This document shows, one piece after another, positions 51,364 to 64,000 of a stretch of DNA of 64,000 bases. The stretch's first letter is position 1. Each line of letters opens with the position of its first letter. This stretch comes from Chamaea fasciata (lineage: Eukaryota; Chordata; Aves; Passeriformes; Sylviidae). The position numbers and the translations under genes are program-made. The notes under the pieces are model-generated. The model saw nothing but the letters and a program-made list of their open reading frames with translations. It was not told where the DNA came from and did not search any database. The stretch is taken from the NCBI GenBank assembly GCA_029207755.1, contig JARCOQ010000002.1, forward strand, positions 7,750,001-7,814,000, in the 5' to 3' direction.

Positions 51364-51395
51364 ATAATAATAATGATGATAATAATAATAATAAA
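51364..51395. repeat. (ATA/ATG)n microsatellite
   Basis: A short array of AAT-type trinucleotides with two ATG variants in the middle. Confidence 0.9.
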
Positions 51396-51399
51396 CCTT

Positions 51400-54300
51400 T
51401 ATGTAATAAGGCAATTCAGCCACTTTTTGTCACAAATGAGTAAACCAGAGTATCTATAAACTAATTTGGCCAGAAAATGACATGCACTGATGTGATCACC
51501 AGCCAGCATTTCCTGCGTCAGTGTCTGAACTAAAATGGAGCCTTGGTACCTGAAGGGCTACGATTGGAGACAGATGTTATTGAAGCAACAGACAAATTCA
51601 TAGATTTAGGGACACATTTACTGATCTCTCTGGGTGCAAGACTCCTAGATGAAAAGTGTTTCACAAATGGACTTTGGGTAGTCTAAGCCCTAAGCCCACC
51701 CTTAGCTTTATGGAGCTGGATCATTTTCTTGTAATCCTCAGTTCTGACCGCACAGCCTGACAATCCTTTCTCCATTGTTATGATCTGCAGAAGTGTCAGA
51801 GAACTACAAAATGAATGCATTAACAATGGCATAATGACTGGCTTGTGCCTGTATGTCATAAGTAGAATAAAATCATGCCAGGAATATGGAAAGATCTGCT
51901 CTGCCCTACCAGGGCATTTCTGAATGCCAGCTGCGACCCAAGCCCTTGGAACCAAACCCCGCACAGACTAAAATAAACACAGATTTTGTCTGCTTAAACC
52001 TCCTCTTACTAAAACACTGCTTTCGCTCAGTATTTGCTAATTTGGAGGAAGCTAAAAGGAGTATAATCTTGCCAAAATCTCAGCCTCTCTTCTTGTGGCC
52101 TCTGCTGCACAGCCACTCTAGTACGAAACACAGAGCTTTACTTACATAAAGTCTCCCCAGTACTGGACATAAAGTCAATTTTCTGCCCATTTAACAATTC
52201 CTTAGGGAAAAGTGCCCAAGCAGCAGCCCCTCCTGACTAAGATGAGTCTGTTGCAACGGGTTCATGGTTCTTTTGATCCTCTCCTCTCCTCTCCTCTGGG
52301 CAGAATGTGCTGTATCACCAGCTCACCAAGCAGGGCCGGTTTTCCACATCCTGCCTGCTCTGTAACTCCAAGCCATAAGACACTCCAAAACCCAAGTGAC
52401 TCCAGGCATGCCTGTGGCCATTGGCCTAACTGCCAAAGAAAAGAGTTAACTGAGGATCAAGCACTTCACTCTTTGGAGGAAAACTGATGTCCTTCAAGCT
52501 GTAACTCTGGTACCAGAGCTCAGGCAGCAGCAAGTTAATCAGCCCTTTCCTTCTTTGGGAGGTGTTGCATCATTTTAGAAGCATGCAGTGAGTATGAGTG
52601 ACAATCACAAAGAAAGTGCTAGCCCAGCTGAACCAGATCCAAACTGTGCCAGGGAAACTCTCACTGTTCCTTAAGCTACAAAGAGGAAAACATGCAGTCA
52701 GGTTATGCAGGGTACTGCAAAGAAAATGAAGCAAACAGAAATTGATATTTTGCAGTTAGAAGGGAAGAAGTTTTACCAACAGGCTACATAATGGATCATT
52801 AACCAATACATCCATATTTAGAAGTCCAACAGATTTACAGGCACCGTACAACTCATTAGCACTAGAGATAATAGCAGTTGATTAAAAACTGACACACTGA
52901 TCATTTGTTCAGGTTTTTGATTTGCCTAAAGCTTCCACACAATTTCATACAGTCTCCTGCAGCATTTTATCCCCCAGATCATAAAAACTGTGGTTTCAGC
53001 TTCATGAACACATATCCTTAGTCCATCTATTTATGGTATTTATGCAGCATGTCCTTTGATAGGTTCCTGCCTTCCTGCCCATATAATTTAGTCATAAAAT
53101 CTTGCCAGGCCCATGACATGATTTGCTTCAAATTATTAAACCACTTTGTTCATTATTTATTATTGCAATATTGTTTGCCCTGTAACAGCTAAGGTTATGT
53201 TAGCATTTCCATTACAAACACAGATACATCAAGGGATTTAAAACTTGACTGTAAAAATCTTGCTTTAGGCTGGGAATCCGCAGACAAGGTTTCAGCTGAC
53301 AAGAGAAGATTTTTTTTTAAACACTTTGTATTAAGAATGAAAACAAAATCCATCTCTTAACAATTTGACCATAGCAATAAGGAAGAAAATAATTGCCATT
53401 TGTTATCAAATCACTTTCACATAGACATTTTCCTAAATTAAGATTTTTATAGCATGCCCTGGGTCATTCTGTTGTATTTCAAAATTATAAGGCAATTTAA
53501 CTCTGTAAAGCTGGCCACTATATCTTCATAATAGTTTCATATTTTATGTATGGAACTCAGGAACTGTACAAAAGCATCATACTCTGCACATGTAAATGCA
53601 ACAAACTGCTATTTAAGGTCACATAATGGGCATTTCTTTACCTCCATATCCATACAGAGGGATTTCAATATAACTTTGCAACCAAATTGAAAATCCCAAA
53701 TTAATAATAACATTTTTCAATACTGAATAATTCATTGCTTCTTCATAAAGTGCTGATCCTATTGCCTAAGCCCACCTCATCAGTGTTTATGGGACTAGTG
53801 TATATTTTTTAAAAGTGTGGCTATTATTTGTGTATGGATACAAATGCCCAATACAGAATGAAATTAGAGTTCTTACTAGCATTAAGATTAGAAGAAAGAC
53901 TCCAATTCTGCCAGTGCATTTATTTGCTCATAATTCAGATGCACAGCACATCCTATTCTGATGGATTAGAGAGACAATTCACCTTCAAAGAAGGTGGAAG
54001 TAATCTTTGCTTGAGGCACAGCAAATTCCGATACAGTTCACTTTTTCTATTAATGCATAAGCAGATATATGATAAGGATTAGTAATAAGGCCTTAGGGAT
54101 TCCTGTACTCGGCTGTCTCAGAAATCTTAAGCAGAATTTCTCCATTTGCTTTTTTATGCAGGTACCTATCCATAGGCAGCTCATGGGTTACCTAAATTTA
54201 ATGTTTTGGTGTATCAGCTATTTTTAGCTGCAATGATTTCATGGATCTATCCCTGAGATAGGAAGCTGGAATTTTAAGTAATCATTTGTTTTAGACTTCC

Positions 54301-57300
54301 AAGTACTGCTACTCTATAATTTGGATTTTGTATTTCACATGATTGCATTTTGTGGAGTGTGAATTTCAGACTGAAATGGGGAAAGAGGAAGGAGTTCAAG
54401 CTCACATTTGATTAAGCTTCAGTATCGAATTTCATTTCTCTGACAGCTACCTGAAGGAACAAGAAGACTACTATTTTAAATAATGGAAAAGTTACAGCAA
54501 AATTGTAAGTAAAATTTTGAGCTCCATCTTTAGAAAAAATTATACTTGGTAGATACACTGTTCCAGAGGTATCTAGAACAATACATTTTCATCTTGCAAC
54601 TGCAAAAAGAAACATGAAGACTCTACATATTTAAGGAAAAAAAAAATAATTTGAGTCACATCTCAGAACACTTATTTCTATGATTTAACATATGTACTTT
54701 GTCATCTAGAGTCAATAATGTTTGCGTGTGAACAAATTTAACTACACTTTGAAGAGACTGGTTTTAGGGTTAAATACAGACATTTTGGAGTCATTATAGA
54801 TACATTTGTGAACTTATCCTTTCTTCATTCTCTGTGGTACCTTTATCAGATTTGGCATTTCCGTATAGAATGCTATCATTTGTCTCTGTTGTACTTCTTC
54901 CCAAATCTTTTTCGCACTCACTCCTCTCTGACCTTCCTTTAGCCTCCACAGTCACACACACACAAAAAAAAAAGCAGAGGACAAGATAATTTCTCCCTAA
55001 TACACCTCATGGCATTCCCAACAGATGTGTTCCCAAGCTATTCTTGAGGCTTTTATACTGTAGATAATCCACAATTTTCCCAACTAATCTATTTCAGAGT
55101 TTTACCATCTTTGTCATTGTAAGGACTTGCCAGACATATAGAGGAGTCTTCCAAGTTGTCATGGAGAATTTACTTGCATCTGTCTGCATATGCAAAGACT
55201 GATGGGATGAATCTCAGTTTTCTCACCTCCAGAGTTAAGAGTCTATTACCTCCCTCTCTATTTCAAAATCATGTTCCTGACTTCATCTGATTGCTTCCCT
55301 CTGCATAATTCCACTTCCCTGGAAATGCATTTTCATATGTACCTGTCCCAGCAGGTTCTCAGGCACATTCTAAAGAGTTTAATTTGACCCTGGAAAGGCT
55401 GAAAAACCCACAGAACTCTCTCTCCTTTCCTTTCTAAGGCAACCCGATACCATGCAAGTCCCAAAGAAGGCAACTTCCTGACTGTCACTTGTATGACTAT
55501 ATTAATATTCCTAATAATCTTTTCCTTGTCAAGCAGGCCCTAAAAATGAGAGGGCTCATAGTTAGATTCATCAAGATGGGAATAAAAAAGTTAAATCTGA
55601 TTTCAAAAATCTTAGTAATATTTAATGAATTTAAAAGTGAGTGCTTTACCAAACTTTGCTGTTCAGTGGAAGACACTTAACCATTAGCATGCTCCATGGT
55701 CCAGCAGAGCTGATGTAGTGTCAGCCCAGGAACTGAGGGCAGTGATCCAGGTGAGGCTGGATAATAATGTGCTGAAAGCTTGCCTATTACCAGGGGCATA
55801 AGCGTGCACCTTCAAATTGATTTGCAGGTCACCTTTCTGTAACCAGCACACTCTAACACTGCTCTCCTACCTTTCTTAGTTAACTTCCTTTGCCAACACT
55901 CTCTTCGGGTGGGGAGAGGCAGCAAACATCAAAGAGATATCAGTTCCCATTAATCACCTAACTCCATTGAAGACAGTGAATTTTATCTGCTTACTTTAGA
56001 TGAGAAACAGGTTCTTACTCTCCAGAAAAGACCTACAGTTAGTAGGCGCAATTTTACACACCTTGCACCCTCCACCCTGTTCTGGTTTTTAAATAGTTTA
56101 AATATTTTAGCACCCAAAATCTGTTAAAGGGGTGTGCAGTGACGTGCCAGAGCAGCACGGATCACAGATATGGCTCAAAAAGAATCCAGCCCAGGTAGCC
56201 AAACCAGAGGAACAAAAGATTCTGGTTCTTCCACCCTCACTGCTGGTCTCTGCCCATGCTCTGCCATGTTTCTGAGTCAGCACAACACTGCACTCGGCTG
56301 CTTCATAGTGCTGGGGCTCTTCCCTCTGAAGAGAGGAAGGGTTCACTGCTGCTCATGGCACTTGTTTGCAGCTCTAGACACCATGGCATCCATGGTTTTC
56401 CACCTTATGCAAGTCATTTAAGTTCCTTTGGAAAATCAGTCTGTGGATATACACATGCAATATGTGGTGGGGGGGAAAAAAAATTCCAAGATTGATTTTG
56501 ACTTCCCAAGGTCATTAGAGCCAGGATAAGTAATCAGGTGCTTTAAAAACTCTCGTTAAGTATCTCCAAGTAAGTGAACGTTTGAAATTTGAAAATGCAT
56601 CAATAACTATTTTGGTTTCAACCACACTTCCTGCCACACAGTGGAAGTGACAGATACACAACAGTAGGTATTGATCTGGAGAATTTAGTTTCTACTCCTT
56701 CTCTGGGCTTATCCCCCTTGACTGATTTACAGAAAGACATATCCACTATTTTTCTTGTCAACAGGATACTATGTTACTAAAGGAGAGGTTATTGATTGAA
56801 AAACACGATAGCCTGTGCATCCCAGTAAATTTTCACTGAGAAGGTTTTAAATTACTTTGTGAATGTATTCCAATGTGGAAATCCAAAGTAGTGTCTGAAA
56901 GCATTAGGCAGATTTAAAATTAAGATTCTGAAAAGTTTGTTGCCAGCAACAAAATTGAATGCCTACTAAGCTTTTTTCATATTTTCTGTTTGCTTGCTTT
57001 AAGTTGGTTTTTCTCAAAGTGTTGTCCGTGCCTGTTAGCAAAGCTGTGAAAGAACTGCCTGGAGACTTTGGGAGTAAAATTCAAACTTGTTTTGTGAGGC
57101 AGCATCCATTTCCCTGTCAGAAAGAACTACCACGGGACTTCCTTCATGCCTCTCAGCACAGACATGAGATTAAAGTTTTCGCTACAACACCCAGGGGGAA
57201 CACTCCAGAAAGCAGTTTAAAATTTAAACAGATAATTCAAAAGGAAGCCACAATGCAATGGCAAGGTCCACTGAGATGCTGAAGGGGAAGTGGGTTAACC

Positions 57301-58745
57301 AGGGGCTAGAAAACTCCCCCTTTGGAGTACAGTCCTTTCCCACAGGACCTCTCTGTGCTATGCTGGAGGTACAGGGATGTGTTCCAGGGAAGACCCTAAT
57401 TGATCCCAGAGCTGGGTGGCCTCTTGGCCCAGAGGAGGTAAGAACTGGGCTACAGGAGAGAAGCAGAGATAGGCACAGCATTAAAAATCATTAGGTTTTA
57501 AGAATAACCAAAATTGGGATTATTTAGTGATATTGATTACCTCTAAAGATCTAAAAAGAATTCCAAAATTAAGAAAAAAAAATTAGGAAAGACACTTCTT
57601 ATAGAAATTTAATTCTCCTCATAGTCTGTAATGCAGCAGCCTGAGAAATGTCTGTGTTTGAGACAGAGTGGGCAGGAAGGTGGGAACCCTTTAATTTGTA
57701 TTGCCACTGACATTTGTGTCTCATCCAGCCACAGTTTGGATGGTCACTCCTGAACCACATGAACACTAATCCAATCAAGTGGCTTTTGAATGGTTTAAAA
57801 GTAAACTCCAATTTAACAATTAGGATTTTTTTTTTCCCTTACAATATGCTGCCAGTCCTGCACAGATCCAAACCAGAAATGGTCTAAATCTACATAAATT
57901 GAATCAGCTTATCTGCAATCACAGTGTTAAACGATACAAGACTCTAGTTGATATTCTTAATTTCATTCAGATGAAGGTCATATTGATTTACCTTGCATTG
58001 GTAAATTGACAGTCACAAGCTATAACTGTTCAAAACCTGACACCTCAGTCATTCAGCTAAACCGGTGTTTAAATCTAGTTTAGATCAATTGGTGAAAATT
58101 ATCTTTTTATGCTTTTTAGTTTGCTGATTTGAAACAGAAGGAATAGCTACATTGACATCAGAATCAGATATTTTCTTGAAAACCATTTGTCTGCTCTTCA
58201 TTCCCTTCCCATCTTTTCATTTCTTATCCAATACTGTTTTACATATTCCTCCCTAAGGCATAAAAACATATCATATGTCATGTGTGAACTTATAAACTCT
58301 TTTGAAATACAGGGATAGTAAATTCTGAAGAGTATCATTTCTAATGTCTGAATAACTCTGCTGAACAAACCATCTGTCAAACACACAAAAAAAATCCTCC
58401 ACAAGGTAAGAATTGGAGGAAGAAATAACAGTATAAGACTTGCTTCCCTCACAATTTGATCTTAAAACAAATACACTTATTCATTCATAGTAATATGTAA
58501 ATATTTTTACATTTGTATTTAATACAGTGTCCCAGTCATCATGGTATACAGCTAATCCACGTACCCTGTCGAGGGATACACTACTGATTATTGCACCACA
58601 AAAATCAAACCCCTCAGGCCTGATGAAAATGTCTAAATCGTCCCTTCTCACTGTTATTCTTAAATCCAGGAACAGCCAACTTATTAAAAATTTTTAACTA
58701 TTTCTATTAAAGATAAACTTTTCTTCTCAATTACACTCGGATGAA
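51400..58745. other. Noncoding DNA
   Basis: No gene or named mobile element. A (CTCCT)4 microsatellite lies at 52277-52297. The interval 53080-53220 contains AAATTATTAAACCAC and TTATTATTGCAATATTG and may be constrained. The intervals 56100-56420 and 56960-57480 are GC-richer with frames on both strands but no recognised family. Confidence 0.4.
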
Positions 58746-58751
58746 AGAATT

Positions 58752-59866
58752 TCATAGAATGTTAGAATGGTTTGATTGGAAAGGACCTTGAAGATCATCT
58801 AGTTCCAACCCCCAGGTAAGAGAACTTCCTAGTGTGACCATTCCCAAGACTCTCTGGGAGCCACACTCCCGGGTCACTGCTGGGACCAAGGTCCCTCTGC
58901 GGGAGGGGCTCCAGTGTCCCAGTGGGTCCCTGCTTGACTCCCTTCACACCCCTACCCAGAGTCAGACCAGGTTTCCTCACCAGCTGAATCCCAGGATTTC
59001 CACAGAGAGTCTCAGATGTTTTATTCCATAAAGCCATTTATTCACAGTGCAGTAACACAGAAGCAGCCTGAGCTGGTGCCTCCAAGGAGGGACCCTGAGC
59101 AAAGGAACCCCTGGGCTTTTATCCTCTCACAGTCCAAGTGCACCAAAGTCCTGTTGTTCCTCCTGAGCCATCATGCCATGGGCTCCTGCCATGTGTCTCA
59201 GTGTCCCTCACCTGGCTGTGCCACAGGTCCCTGTGCCCTTTGTTGTGCAAAGGGTGGCAGTTCACAGCTTCTTGTCTCAGGTTCTCACCCAGAGGTGAAC
59301 CTGCAGCTCCATCTGCACCTGCACCCTGAGCTCCCTGCACTGAATATCTTCCTCAACACCAAATGTGTTGGTCAACACCCCTTGCCATGAGCAGGGGCAC
59401 CTTTGATGAGAGCAGATTACTCAAGGCCCCACCAACCTGGCTCCAGGGATGGGGCACCCACAGGTTCTCTGGGCAACCCATTCTAGTGCCTCACCAAACT
59501 CACAGTAAGGAATTTCTTTCCAATATTTAATCTAAATGTACTCTCTTTCAGTTTGAAGCTATTGCCCTTTGTTCTATCACTGCATGCCTTTGGAAAAAGG
59601 ACGTTCAGTCTCCAGCCCCCTTATAGGCTCCCTTCTGATACTGAAAGGCTTCTATAAGTTTTCCCTCAAACCTTCTCCTCTCCAGGTTGAAGAGCCCCAG
59701 CTCCCCCATCCTGTCTTCATAGGGAAGGTGCTCCAGCCCTCTGAGCACCTCCTCTGGACTTGCTTCCACAGGTCTGTGTCCTTCTCAAGTTGGGGGCCCC
59801 AGAGCTGGGCAAAGTGCTCCAGGTGGACTCTCACAAGAGCAGATTCTATTCCTTTGATGCAGTCAG
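58752..59866 (-). mobile_element. CR1 LINE 3' fragment split by a later LTR insertion
   Basis: The plus strand shows the reverse complement of the CR1 3' region in two parts. The first (58752-58813) has CATAGAATGTTAGAATGG, TTGATTGGAAAGGACCTTGA, and AAGATCATCTAGTTCCAACC. The second (59382-59866) resumes at TTGCCATGAGCAGGGGCACC and continues with CAGGGATGGGGCACCCACAG, TCTCTGGGCAACCCATTCTA, CTTTCAGTTTGAAGCTATTG, GTTGAAGAGCCCCAGCTCCC, CTTCTCAAGTTGGGGGCCCC and TTTGATGCAG. The CR1 lies on the minus strand, is 5'-truncated near 59866, and encodes nothing. Order and spacing fit one copy interrupted by 564 bases. Confidence 0.93.
58814..59377 (-). mobile_element. Solo LTR of an avian endogenous retrovirus, 564 bp
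   Basis: The insertion sits inside the CR1 copy. Read on the minus strand it starts TGTTGACCAACACATTTGG. It has a GATAAAAG TATA-like box near 59126-59116, two AATAAA signals about 80-100 bases farther on (59042-59037 and 59025-59020), and a U5-like GC-rich end closing CTTACCT. The expected terminal CA would need one base change at the last position. CCCC stands on both sides (58810-58813 and 59378-59381), compatible with a 4-base target duplication, though the C run makes the exact length uncertain. No viral gene is present, so it is a solo LTR left by recombination. It resembles no named family I can state securely. Confidence 0.8.
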
Positions 59867-59869
59867 AAA

Positions 59870-60555
59870 AACATATTCAAACTACTCATATTGAACCACA
59901 GACAACACTTTAAAAGTGTTTAAAGAGCTTAAAAAGAACTGATTTTTAATTCAAAATGGTTTGGAATAGTTTGTCAAGAACTTACAAAGAAACATCTTCA
60001 AACTGTAAGAGGTTTATTGCATTTTGTATTAGTAAGGATGTCATGTACAGCCATCATTTTGGTTGATAAACCAGCACACCAATGTTTTCTATTGCATTCA
60101 TTACTGTATGTTAAAGTGGGATAGTAGTATCTTTACAGATCATTACTTTCTAGATGTTTATTCAACTAATTATAATCATCCTTTAAGGAGATGCAATCCA
60201 TCATTTTAATAGGTAAAAATCTCCTTTTATTTCTCTGCACTGCAAACAAGTTAGATGAAACATTAGGTTTCAATTTCACACAGAGGTCTTTATTTTAAAA
60301 TATGTAATGATGGCAGAAGCACTTGCCCATGAATATTCATTAGGTGTCAACCACAGAGATTTCTGTGATTAACTGTGCATGGTTACTGCTTTGCCCTGTA
60401 TGCCTTGATAGGCTTGACCACTTTGTGAATTTGGCTGGAGGACTTGACTTGACTTTGGCTTGAGTCCCTGACAGCAAAATTTCCAGAATGCTCCAAGTCT
60501 GTTCTTTGTCCTTGCTTGCTTGGATGAGGTGTGGGGCAGGGAGGGAATGTGGGCT
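59870..60555. other. Noncoding DNA
   Basis: AT-rich, with no gene or named repeat. The LTR-like element that follows may begin earlier than marked, as the DNA from about 60380 turns GC-richer. Confidence 0.4.
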
Positions 60556-60559
60556 TGTA

Positions 60560-60770
60560 CCCCTACAGGACAGGAAGGGCTGGGGAATGAAGGGGTTTTT
60601 TTCCAGCTTTGGCTGCCCCAGAGAAGGACTTGGTTGCTTAGGTTTGCTGCAGGGCTTGGTTGTTTATCTTTGTTTTCCTCCCCAATACCCAAATTGGTCA
60701 TTAGAAGCTTGTGTTAATTGGCAAGAAATTAAGTAAACTGTCCTGTGGCTAAGACTATTTTGCCTCAACA
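60560..60770 (+). mobile_element. Degraded retroviral LTR-like 3' fragment
   Basis: The end reads like the 3' part of the same broad LTR type as the fragment ending near 7940: a TTTTCCTCCCCAATACCCAA block, GTGTTAATTGGCAAGAAATT (where AATAAATT is expected), and GGCTAAGACTATTTTGCCTC for the usual AAGTCGAGTCTGTTTTGCCC. The polyadenylation signal is mutated, no TG/CA ends are visible, and no viral gene remains. The left boundary is a guess. Confidence 0.45.
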
Positions 60771-60779
60771 AATTCTTAG

Positions 60780-62145
60780 ATACTTTTTGTAGCCAGTTGG
60801 GTGTTAAGCACCAAAGAAAGGAGTGTAGTCACAAAAGACTCCTCTTTTCTAGACTTCAGCTCATTATTGTTGGCCCTATTCATACCCCATATCCTGAAAA
60901 GAATGAGTGAATCACAATTAAAACTTTGCAACAGATTAACTGGGCACACTGACTCAGAACACTCCCTCGAGTCATCTCCCAGGAAGGGATGATGGAATTT
61001 GTCCTAACAGGAGAGCTAAAAACTGTATGGTATCACAGAAACATTTAAAACTCTAAGTGAGATAGACAAAACTAATTCTAGAAGTATTTAATTTTGTTTT
61101 CCTCTTCTTTAGCTATTTTTTTAGTGCTCAACTAAAATCTGGGGTCTGTTGAACTTGGTAATTTTACAAATAGGGATTCAAAAGTATTTCCATTCTGTTT
61201 GCTCATGTAAATTAACAAGAAGTGCACTTTCAATTCTGTGTGGTTCTGTCAGGCTGGTCAAAGTCAGCTTTAATGCAATTGATGTTAAAAGCAAAGACAA
61301 AAATACCCCCAGCATTTCAAAAAATGAACAAAATGCTCCATGAATCACCTGGTTGTGGAGCTTCAAACCCAAAAATGTCCCTGTAATGAATGTATGATAC
61401 CTCTTCAAATGTCTTTAGGGGAGATCAAATAGTTAGAACATAATTTCTTGTCAGTATGTCCTTCACAAAGGCCATTTGAACATTCCAGAATATTAATATA
61501 GCATAAAAATTAGTCACAGAATCAAAATTCTTATGAAATAAGAAAGGACAAAGGACTAACACGTTAACCTCAGCACAAAAATGCATCCTCCATACTTAAA
61601 TAGTCCACAGAGAATCACAAAACACAACACTGGTAATTTCCAAATTACATTGTAAGTTGACTACCCTGAAGATACTTCATAACTCTAGGTTATATAATTC
61701 TCAGATCTCATTAGCCCTACTGAGTTTAACTATCCAGTACCCCAAAAAATCAGTGCAGACACATAGTTCATCAGCTGGGCTGCTGAAAAGCTTCAGGCAT
61801 GGATTATTAGAATGAAGAATGCCTGAGAGGTTGTTTGTTTTGTTTTATTCTGGCTATTATCCGTGCTCATAGCAGCTGAGATCAATGGAAGTATCTCCAA
61901 AGTTCCAAGTCTTACAGTGGTTTCAGTCAAACTCTTGAAAGAAAAGGATGATTTGATAGGTTTGCAATTCTCTTTCTTGTGGAAAATAACAACAACAACA
62001 ACAAAATAACAGCATGAAGTTTGCTGCGCATGCAAGATTAATATGAATGATAAAACAAGACAAGACAAGCTCCCCTACTAGCTTTTAATATTAAAACCAG
62101 AAGTGTAAGCACAGTATGTTTAAGGCATTTGTTTAAATGTCAATA
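60780..62145. other. Noncoding DNA
   Basis: No gene is recognised. An (AAC)5 microsatellite lies at 61988-62002. Confidence 0.5.
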
Positions 62146-62149
62146 TCCT

Positions 62150-62450
62150 GCCTGCTTCACCAGCGATGCAGGTTTTTGTGTCACTTCTCCTGACTGCTAT
62201 TGATTAAACAATCATGATTGCTAATGAGGAAGCAAAAGGGACTATTTTTAATTCCAGACTGATTTTAACTCCAGTATTTCAAATGTGAAATTACCTTTGT
62301 TTTTTTGTAAATCAGTATATTCTTTGTTGTAGACTCTGAAAACTGTAAGCATGTATATTACAGTATCTCTCAATAATTCACATTCATATCCAAAGGATGT
62401 TTTTCCCTCCTCTCAGAATTCAATTAGCCTTAATGAATTGCCCTACCACA
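62150..62450. promoter_or_regulatory. Possible conserved noncoding element
   Basis: Contains TATTGATTAAACAATCATG, a forkhead- or homeodomain-like cluster with local dyad character, then GATTGCTAATGAGG. No simple repeats. Inference from motif content only. Confidence 0.18.
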
Positions 62451-62459
62451 AGCTGTCAG

Positions 62460-63870
62460 TGAAGCAGAACACATAATCACAATGAATGAAGTTTTCAGGA
62501 AAGACAAGGTCTAAATTTTCAAATGCAGTCTGTCCACCCTCAACACCAGCAGGGGTAAGGAAAATGTATGTAGCTAAAACCCACCCAATCTGCTTGCTGG
62601 AGGCACTGGAAAATGTCAGTACAATGTTCTTGTACCACATTTCTGTGGAAGACTTTCATTCATCCTTTAATACGGATAATAAAGTCATTTACCCATTTTG
62701 TCTTCTGACAGAAGTAGGGGACTTGAAGAGATGACACCAAACTGATGTCCTGGGTTATGGAAGGAGAACAACTGCTCTTTGTATTCAAGCACTATCTGTA
62801 CACCCCAATGGTGTCTCATTTCTAGTGAATATTAACAAAAGCATTCAAGCTATGAATCCTGGAGATAATTAATTTAGCAAGGTAACGTTTTCTGGAGCTA
62901 GATAATCAAAGTAGGCTCGGAAGCTGTAAAACATTTCTCTCTATTTTCCTGGAGTTGGGCATTTTGGGGTTATTAGGTTGGTAAATACGGTGATAAATTT
63001 CCAGGTAAATGTGACTGTTACAAAGAATTTTATGGGGAGGGCAGTATTTTTGATATTTCAGCAGGATCTTACTACTTGATTTTCTCCTGCCTTCTGGGAA
63101 CTCACTTCCAATGATTCAAGAGACTTTCAGACAGAACGTATCAACTGGTTTATTTCCTCATGTCAGGAGGATGATCTCTGGAGGGTTTATCTCAAGTACT
63201 GCTGTTGTACTGAGACCATACTCCAGTCTCAGATGCCTCAAAAAGACTTTGTAGTACATGGAAAACATATTTTTTAGTATGAATTGACATGGATGCTCAA
63301 TAAAGTCAGCCAGACAGTGATTATTTGCTGTAGAGATAACATGCTTTGGCCTATAAAGGATAAATAAATACAGTTCAGCCTCTAACAGCAGCTTCATGTA
63401 AGAAATTGGAGGGAGAACAGCAACGAAGTGGAATTATCTGATTTTGACCTATTACCAGAAAATTCAGTCTAATATAACACATAAAGTATTAGACACAAAA
63501 AGTGAAACACACATATCTTGAGAAGTACTAACATTCAGTGAGGAAAAACTTAAGATTAACTAGGCAGTAAATTATTTCTTCCATAAACAACTCTCTCAAA
63601 AGCTCTGAAGACAACATTGGTGACACCTTCTATGGTGTAAAATCCACACAGGTGGATTAAATGTTTATTCCAAAACATTTCTTTTGGTCTAAACATGCTT
63701 CAAGACAGGCATAAAATCCACGCACGGCTGTAGCACAAGACAGGTTGCAATGGTTTGTGATGGGTTTGCAGCACCACACTGCTCTCACCTTTACTTCCCA
63801 GTGTCTGGAAAGTTCCTAAAGCTGAGCTTCAGGTGTGTGAAGGAGCAGCACACCTGCAGGGTGCTCTTTC
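62460..63870. other. Noncoding DNA
   Basis: No gene or named repeat recognised. Short frames on both strands near 62.45-62.73 kb have no family match. Confidence 0.45.
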
Positions 63871-63876
63871 TTTCAG

Positions 63877-63919
63877 ATGGGGTCAGAGAGCACAGTGTGG
63901 AAGAGCTGCTGGAAGGAGA
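63877..63919 (+). other. Possible very small exon
   Basis: A pyrimidine tract ending TTCTTTCAG at 63876 is followed by ATGGGGTCAGAGAGC and then, 43 bases on, a GTAAGA donor at 63920. A frame beginning at the ATG is open throughout and would leave a partial codon. Splice-like pairs this close arise often by chance, so this is only a candidate for a transcript map. Confidence 0.12.
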
Positions 63920-64000
63920 GTAAGAGATTCCTGCTAGTGCAGGGATACCGATACAACCTTGGGGCTACATCAGAAAAGCTTTCTGGTGCAGCAAGGGGGA

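Noticed and set aside
59016..59390. 124-codon plus frame
   Set aside because: It lies inside the minus-strand solo LTR and the resumed CR1, so it is an antisense chance frame.
1..64000. CRISPR arrays, operons, prokaryotic-type systems, tRNA and rRNA genes
   Set aside because: No regularly spaced direct repeats, tightly packed frames, cloverleaf sequence or rRNA motif was found. The CR1 and avian LTR content shows nuclear bird DNA.

Overview
The window reads as nuclear DNA from a bird. The only LINE relics I recognise are CR1, in 5'-truncated and decayed copies on both strands. The LTR pieces resemble avian endogenous retrovirus LTRs. Tandem-repeat density is low, and no mammalian-type SINE or L1 was recognised. 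The sequence is AT-rich with long A/T tracts and few CpGs, and I see no CpG island. The bird order cannot be read from this window. The sequence looks like intergenic DNA or the inside of very large introns: no multi-exon gene, rRNA, tRNA, CRISPR array or prokaryotic-type gene cluster is present, and nearly all open frames are chance frames, often opened by non-ATG codons.

Layout. From 1 to 4.9 kb there is AT-rich noncoding DNA with one protein-like frame near 1.1 kb. At 4.97-5.11 kb on the minus strand is the best coding candidate, a short exon-like block with acceptor, ATG, signal-peptide-like start and donor. From 5.9 to 8 kb there is a minus-strand CR1 3' fragment, a T tract and a plus-strand retroviral LTR-like fragment. 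At 10.9-12.8 kb there is a 35-bp tandem duplication, then the longest CR1 relic, which still shows reverse transcriptase motifs. At 16.4-17.2 kb there is a CR1 3' end, then an AATAAA plus A28 tract resembling a retroposed poly(A) end. From 17.2 to 58.7 kb the DNA is mostly unannotated, with simple repeats, a 58-base A tract, two perfect palindromes, several blocks whose composition suggests conserved noncoding elements, and a weaker minus-strand exon candidate at 43.0-43.26 kb. At 58.75-59.87 kb a minus-strand CR1 is split by a well-formed 564-bp solo LTR, also minus strand. Near 60.6-60.77 kb is a second LTR-like 3' fragment. The last kilobases are plain apart from a possible tiny exon at 63.88 kb.

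No set of genes working together can be read here. The best supported results are the transposable-element map and the nested LTR-in-CR1 insertion. The exon candidates and regulatory-like blocks are hypotheses for comparison with other bird genomes and with RNA data. I found no convincing undescribed system.
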